Shown: piece by piece, positions 30,014 through 33,532 of the stretch
Position numbering within the stretch: position 1 is the first letter of the stretch
How the letters are laid out: each line of letters begins with the position of its first letter
NCBI GenBank assembly: GCA_022925895.1
Contig: JAKSYS010000679.1
Location: 1 to 33,532 of the forward strand
Origin: Fragilaria crotonensis
Lineage: Eukaryota; Bacillariophyta; Fragilariophyceae; Fragilariales; Fragilariaceae
Direction: 5' to 3'
DNA length: 33,532 bases
Made by a program: the position numbers and the translations under genes
Notes under the pieces: model-generated
The model's database searches: none
The model's input: the letters and a program-made list of their open reading frames with translations, nothing else
What the model was told of the DNA's origin: nothing

Positions 30014-31125
30014 CGGTGTGCCTGTCGTATCGCTGATTCCGCTTTGCGCTTTCTTGTTTCGTGTTGGATGTCGTGTAGGAATTCATCGGTCGATGGTAGT
30101 CGGATGTTGTCTTTGACATTTGTCGGTGCTGTCGGGTCCACCCAATTAATAGGGTCATGGACCTTCCTGGTCCTTGGCCGATGTTTAGTCCTCTCCCGAT
30201 TCTACTCGTTCCAAAATTTACTTTACCGTTGTTATCTCTCGCTGTCGCTTTGCAGACCTGGTAAAAACACGGCCTCAGGATGCGAACAACAAACAAAGCA
30301 TGAGCACTAACGTGGCATTTCATGATGTATCTTCACCAAAAATAGTCCAATTAAGAATCGGAAACGACTGACATACGAGTATTTTAAGACAAAGAAAGTT
30401 CTGCAAAGGACCTCTGAACAAAGCGGTGCTGCTGAGTTTGTAAACAACGATTTGTTGAACAATTTTCAAGTTTTCAATCGTGATTGGTATGTCCACCAAC
30501 GCTGCATTTTCATACTGCATCTCACCGACGTTGAGACGAATGCAATGCAAAGGATGTTGCACAAAAGACCTTTGATTGAATGATAAGGGGGGGGTATACA
30601 TGTGAGTGTAGGTGTGGTCGTTTATCTTACGACTTGGAAGATAAGGGAGAAGCGCAGCTCTTGCCTCGTCACAATAGTCAAACTATTTGTGGTGCGAAGT
30701 GCACAATCCATAAAAGAGGAGTTCACTTGAGCCTGTGACACGTATGAACCACAGCAAAGCTTGATAAGTTCAACATTTTGCAGTTTCAACGCTTCACAGT
30801 CCGCCTTTTTGCAATGTCGTTTTGCGTTTCCTCTCTTTAGGGGGTGTGTATACAGCAAAAAACTTGGAAAACTTCTTGGATCCCAAGTTTCCAAGTTTCC
30901 AACGGAATCTCACCTCCAAAAAACAAAATGGATTCCCTTATTTGTGACTTAACTTTCATTTCCGAGTTAGTAAGACTCAACTTTGATCGACTTGGACTAC
31001 CAAGTTGACCACAGTTTTTTAGCCAAGTTTGGTGATCCAAGTTTCGCATGCGCTTCATTTGCGCGCATCTTGATACGTCAAACTTCTGAGTGCATTCATT
31101 CTTGTCATCGTGCACCATTGCGACA
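30014..31125. other. Intergenic with gene fragments of unknown origin
   Basis: No gene is supported. A minus-strand frame around 30,000-30,140 reads NVKDNIRLPSTDEFLHDIQH then ETRKRKAESA, which has protein-like composition but no recognised family and runs into the duplicated 3' end. A G-run lies near 30589. At 30858-31050 AAGTTTCCAAGTT-like words recur in both orientations, and 30860-30900 can form a hairpin; this might be the end of the element carrying the next gene. Confidence 0.35.
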
Positions 31126-31316
31126 ATGAACAACAGTGCCACACCACCAGGTGCTCATGAACCACTTGATGAAGGGGGCACTCATGCTGATGGTTGTAAT
31201 CCTTGTGGTGTTGAGACACCAGGAGGAATTTCAACACAGCAAGAATTCGTGTCAACACATACGAGCAGTGTATGCAAAAAAGTCTGTGTCGATTCTGGTA
31301 ATGATAAAACAATATT

Positions 31317-31374
31317 GTATGTGTTGTCAATTGGTCTTGAGCACGACAATTAACCTCTTTTTCCCCTTGAACAG
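31317..31374 (+). other. 58-nt intron in the accessory gene
   Basis: GTATGTGTTG donor, polypyrimidine tract CTCTTTTTCCCCTTGAACAG acceptor. It removes a stop in the first exon frame and links it to a frame open to 31470. Confidence 0.6.
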
Positions 31375-31640
31375 GAACCATGGTCAACCCTTTCAAAGAA
31401 CTCACTCTGCCCACCCAAGAACTCTGATCTCATATAAGAAGTCCGACGTCGAGCATCTGCATCAAATATGAGGTTGCCACCACGACCAAGCAACTGGACG
31501 CAAAATCAAATAATTGACTGGCTTGAAAAACATCCAGGGTCCGATTCCATGGTGGATGTGCAATTCCTTACATTTGAAGTGCTGAGGCTGCAAGAAATCA
31601 GCCTCAGGATGCAACAGGAACACCAACAATTCTCCACAAT

Positions 31641-31672
31641 GGAAGATATTTCAGGTGGAAGATATTTCAGGT
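31641..31672 (+). repeat. Perfect 16-bp tandem duplication that breaks the accessory gene
   Basis: GGAAGATATTTCAGGT occurs twice, head to tail (31641-31656 and 31657-31672). With one copy the frame reads MEDISGAVLRGGSWHG into the conserved downstream block; with two it shifts by one base. Confidence 0.85.
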
Positions 31673-31825
31673 GCAGTTCTGAGAGGTGGCAGTTGGCATG
31701 GTTGCGTTCCGTATCTGCGAGTCATCATGACTTTGACTCGTGACGATGTCAAATCAATATTTCTTACAAGGGGAAACTGTCTTTCGCGAACACAATTAGA
31801 CGGACGTAGCTAATTCCGATAGTAG

Positions 31826-32121
31826 GTGAGTGTGCTGCGGTGTTCATTGCAACCCTTGTCTTTTTTTTGGTTTTAACTTGATCTCGTTTCTATCTTGATC
31901 TTGTTTCGAACTTGTTTCAAACGCGATCTCGTTTTGAACTTGATTTTGCTCCAATCGCGTTCTCATTTCGATCTCGTTACGAACTTTTAGACTCGATGTT
32001 GTCGTGATCTGATCTCGTTTCGAACTCGATCTCGCCCCGATTTTGTTCTCGTTTGCAATCTGGTTTTGAACTCATACTCGTTTTGAACTTGATCTCGTTC
32101 TCGTTCTCGTTTCGATTTCAG
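31826..32121 (+). other. 296-nt intron composed of short degenerate repeats
   Basis: Donor GTGAGT, acceptor CGATTTCAG, phase 2. Splicing gives NSDSRPLTCYELISELWN, a continuous conserved segment. From 31875 to 32117 the intron consists of about 14 imperfect repeats of GATCTCGTTTTGAACTT (17-18 bp and shorter forms), unlike the 55-110-nt introns elsewhere in the window. The array appears to have grown inside the intron. Confidence 0.7.
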
Positions 32122-32798
32122 ACCGCTAACTTGTTATGAACTCATTTCTGAGCTTTGGAATAGCTCTGATTTTAATCTGAAAGCACCTCCATCAAGATGC
32201 CATTCGGACTTCGTCTCGGAAATCGATTGCTCTTATGCTACAGTTGCTGGTCTTGGTGCAGCAACAGCCGTCAAAATTGCAGATCTCTTCACTGCCATGA
32301 GATGCAAGCTCGTGACAATCATCAAGAATTGTGAAGCGAGTGGCCAGGGTGATGGTGGTATGGACCGAGAGGAAGAAGGAGATCATGAACAATTAGAGAT
32401 TGATGCTGAAAACGCAGAAGCGAATGCGGACGAGATCAACAATGAGTCCTCCTCAATCGCACCGGCTTTTGGGAGTCTCAGGCAGAGACCAGCAAGAGCC
32501 CTTGACAGTCGTGCGGCCATCCTAAGAGGAATGCCTTCGTACATCCTATACTACTGGGAGGTGGCCGAGAGCCAACAGTTGTTGTCATTGTGCCTGCAAC
32601 GACTTAGTGACAATGCGAATGCCAGTGATGCATCATCAGCAGCTCTAGTGTCAAGGAGGGGAGGGGGATCAACGTCAACCACGATCAACATTGCCAGCAG
32701 CGGTGGGAGCAGTCGCAGTAGCGGTCGTGGCAGTCACAGAAGCAACACTGATGATGAAACAGATGACAATTCTGAATGGTTATCAAACGGCAGGATCA

Positions 32799-33060
32799 AC
32801 TTGGAAACCATCATGACGACGTCAAAACAGCTCACTCTTATCTGTGACTTTGGGCACAGCAGCAGTTCCAACCTTGACATCAGAAAAAACATGATGAGGC
32901 CCAGTAGTATGGTTGTGGAATGCACATGTAACAACAAGGAAACCATCATGCTGACGATGTCAAAACAGGTCACTATTATCTGTGACTTTGGGCACAGTAG
33001 CAGCAATTCCAACCTTGACGTTGAAAAATGATGAGGAGCACAGTTGTACAAAATGATACC
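32799..33060 (+). repeat. Tandem duplication of a ~137-bp segment at the 3' end of the accessory gene
   Basis: GGAAACCATCATG starts both copies (about 32802 and 32938); both continue with TGTCAAAACAG-like, TATCTGTGACTTTGGGCACAG and TTCCAACCTTGAC. Copies differ by substitutions and small indels, so the event predates the 16-bp duplication. Confidence 0.7.
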
Positions 33061-33365
33061 ACTAGTGATCAACAGAAACAAAAGCAGCAAGGAGAGCAAG
33101 AACAACAAGAGAAACAAGAATGACAGGGAGAAACAGTGACATACCATCGTGATTGTAAAATATCAAAATTATGAGTTTTGTGTGAGTAAACTCAAATCCA
33201 CTACTGGTACCATGTTATATACACATTTAGACAGGATCATTTTTATTTCTATTCAAACGAATGTGGTGCAGATTTATTTTCCTTATTTAGAACGTAGTTT
33301 TGCAAAAAAGGTGGTTTGAAAAGAGGGCGCTGAGAAAATCAAAAATAAAGATTCCGTACAAGTTA

Positions 33366-33410
33366 AATTCTGTGACAAAAGTGAATTCTGTGACAAAAGT
33401 GCTGACGTCA
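33366..33410. promoter_or_regulatory. Perfect 18-bp tandem repeat followed by a CRE (TGACGTCA)
   Basis: AATTCTGTGACAAAAGTG occurs twice without a break (33366-33383, 33384-33401), followed directly by the palindrome TGACGTCA at 33403-33410. TGACGTCA is the cAMP/CO2-response element used by bZIP factors in diatoms. It may belong to the promoter of a gene beyond the window; no gene starts within it. Confidence 0.45.
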
Positions 33411-33532
33411 AAATGGTGAAACCTTGTTACCACACCTGGAAGGTCCGGCTGCACCGTCGGAATCATGGAAAATCCGAGAACACGTGACACATCATAGAAA
33501 GAGTATCGTCCTAAGCAGCAGAGTCGTTTTCA

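Larger units (their letters stand above)
31126..33031 (+). pseudogene. Harbinger-type transposon accessory (Myb/SANT-like) gene, recently broken
   Basis: Several exons on + form one protein. A first exon from 31126 is spliced (GTATGT...CCTTGAACAG, 31317-31374) to a second that ends SYKKSDVEHLHQI with a stop overlapping ATG 31468. The main part begins RLPPRPSNWTQNQIIDWLEK, continues GSWHGCVPYLRVIMTLTRDD, then after a 296-nt intron YELISELWNSSDF, YATVAGLGAATAVKIADLFT and SYILYYWEVAESQQLLSLCL. I recognise this order from transposon-linked diatom proteins with a Myb/SANT-like role beside PIF/Harbinger transposases; that is from memory. Damage: a 16-bp tandem duplication at 31641-31672 and an extra AGCT near 31808-31811 each shift the frame by one. 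The 3' end (32800-33031) holds a duplicated segment. The transposase partner is not in the window. Confidence 0.6.

Noticed and set aside
32734..33147. 137-codon minus-strand frame rich in Leu/Ser
   Set aside because: Antisense to the Ser/Asn/Gln-rich 3' end of the accessory gene and its CAA/AAG-rich flank; composition artefact.

Overview
The window looks like nuclear DNA of a photosynthetic or related stramenopile, most likely a diatom. The reasons are very short GT-AG introns (about 55-110 nt) in otherwise compact genes, GC content near 50%, eukaryote-only families (anoctamin, TMEM131, EMC5, F-box, RING-H2) and transposon proteins of a kind I associate with diatoms. Species cannot be fixed from the sequence alone. 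No rRNA, tRNA or CRISPR array was found.

Positions 1-21,440 are a gene-rich block. In order: an anoctamin (ANO10/Ist2-like) gene on + with one clear intron and an apparent frameshift; a kinesin-light-chain-type TPR protein on -; an empty 1.1 kb stretch; a RING-H2/NZF ubiquitin ligase on - divergent from an EMC5-like membrane protein on +; a very large TMEM131-like gene on - (about 2,750 residues, split into five overlapping reading frames by short introns); a nitrilase-superfamily amidohydrolase on +; an F-box protein on - carrying two USP48-type DUSP domains; and a lineage-specific 225-residue protein on - with an internal repeat. Several products work at the ER or endomembrane (anoctamin, EMC5, TMEM131) or in ubiquitination (RING-H2, F-box/DUSP), but nothing suggests co-regulation beyond shared promoter regions.

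From about 22,000 to the end the window is a graveyard of mobile elements. It holds a 679-bp AT-rich segment bounded by inverted repeats; degenerate ~50-bp tandem repeats on both sides of a decayed DDE transposase gene (-) whose coding sequence was later split by a 5'-truncated non-LTR retrotransposon with a perfect 16-bp target duplication; a broken glycosyltransferase-like gene (+); a small secreted or membrane cysteine-containing protein (-) whose 3' end and downstream DNA were copied around a 217-bp tandem array; and a Harbinger-accessory-like gene (+) inactivated by a visible 16-bp tandem duplication, whose large intron consists of short degenerate repeats.

The most interesting items are the F-box/tandem-DUSP fusion, the nested and datable transposon insertion, the recently broken accessory gene, the duplicated small secreted gene and the anoctamin frameshift. 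No new defence or enzymatic system was identified with confidence.
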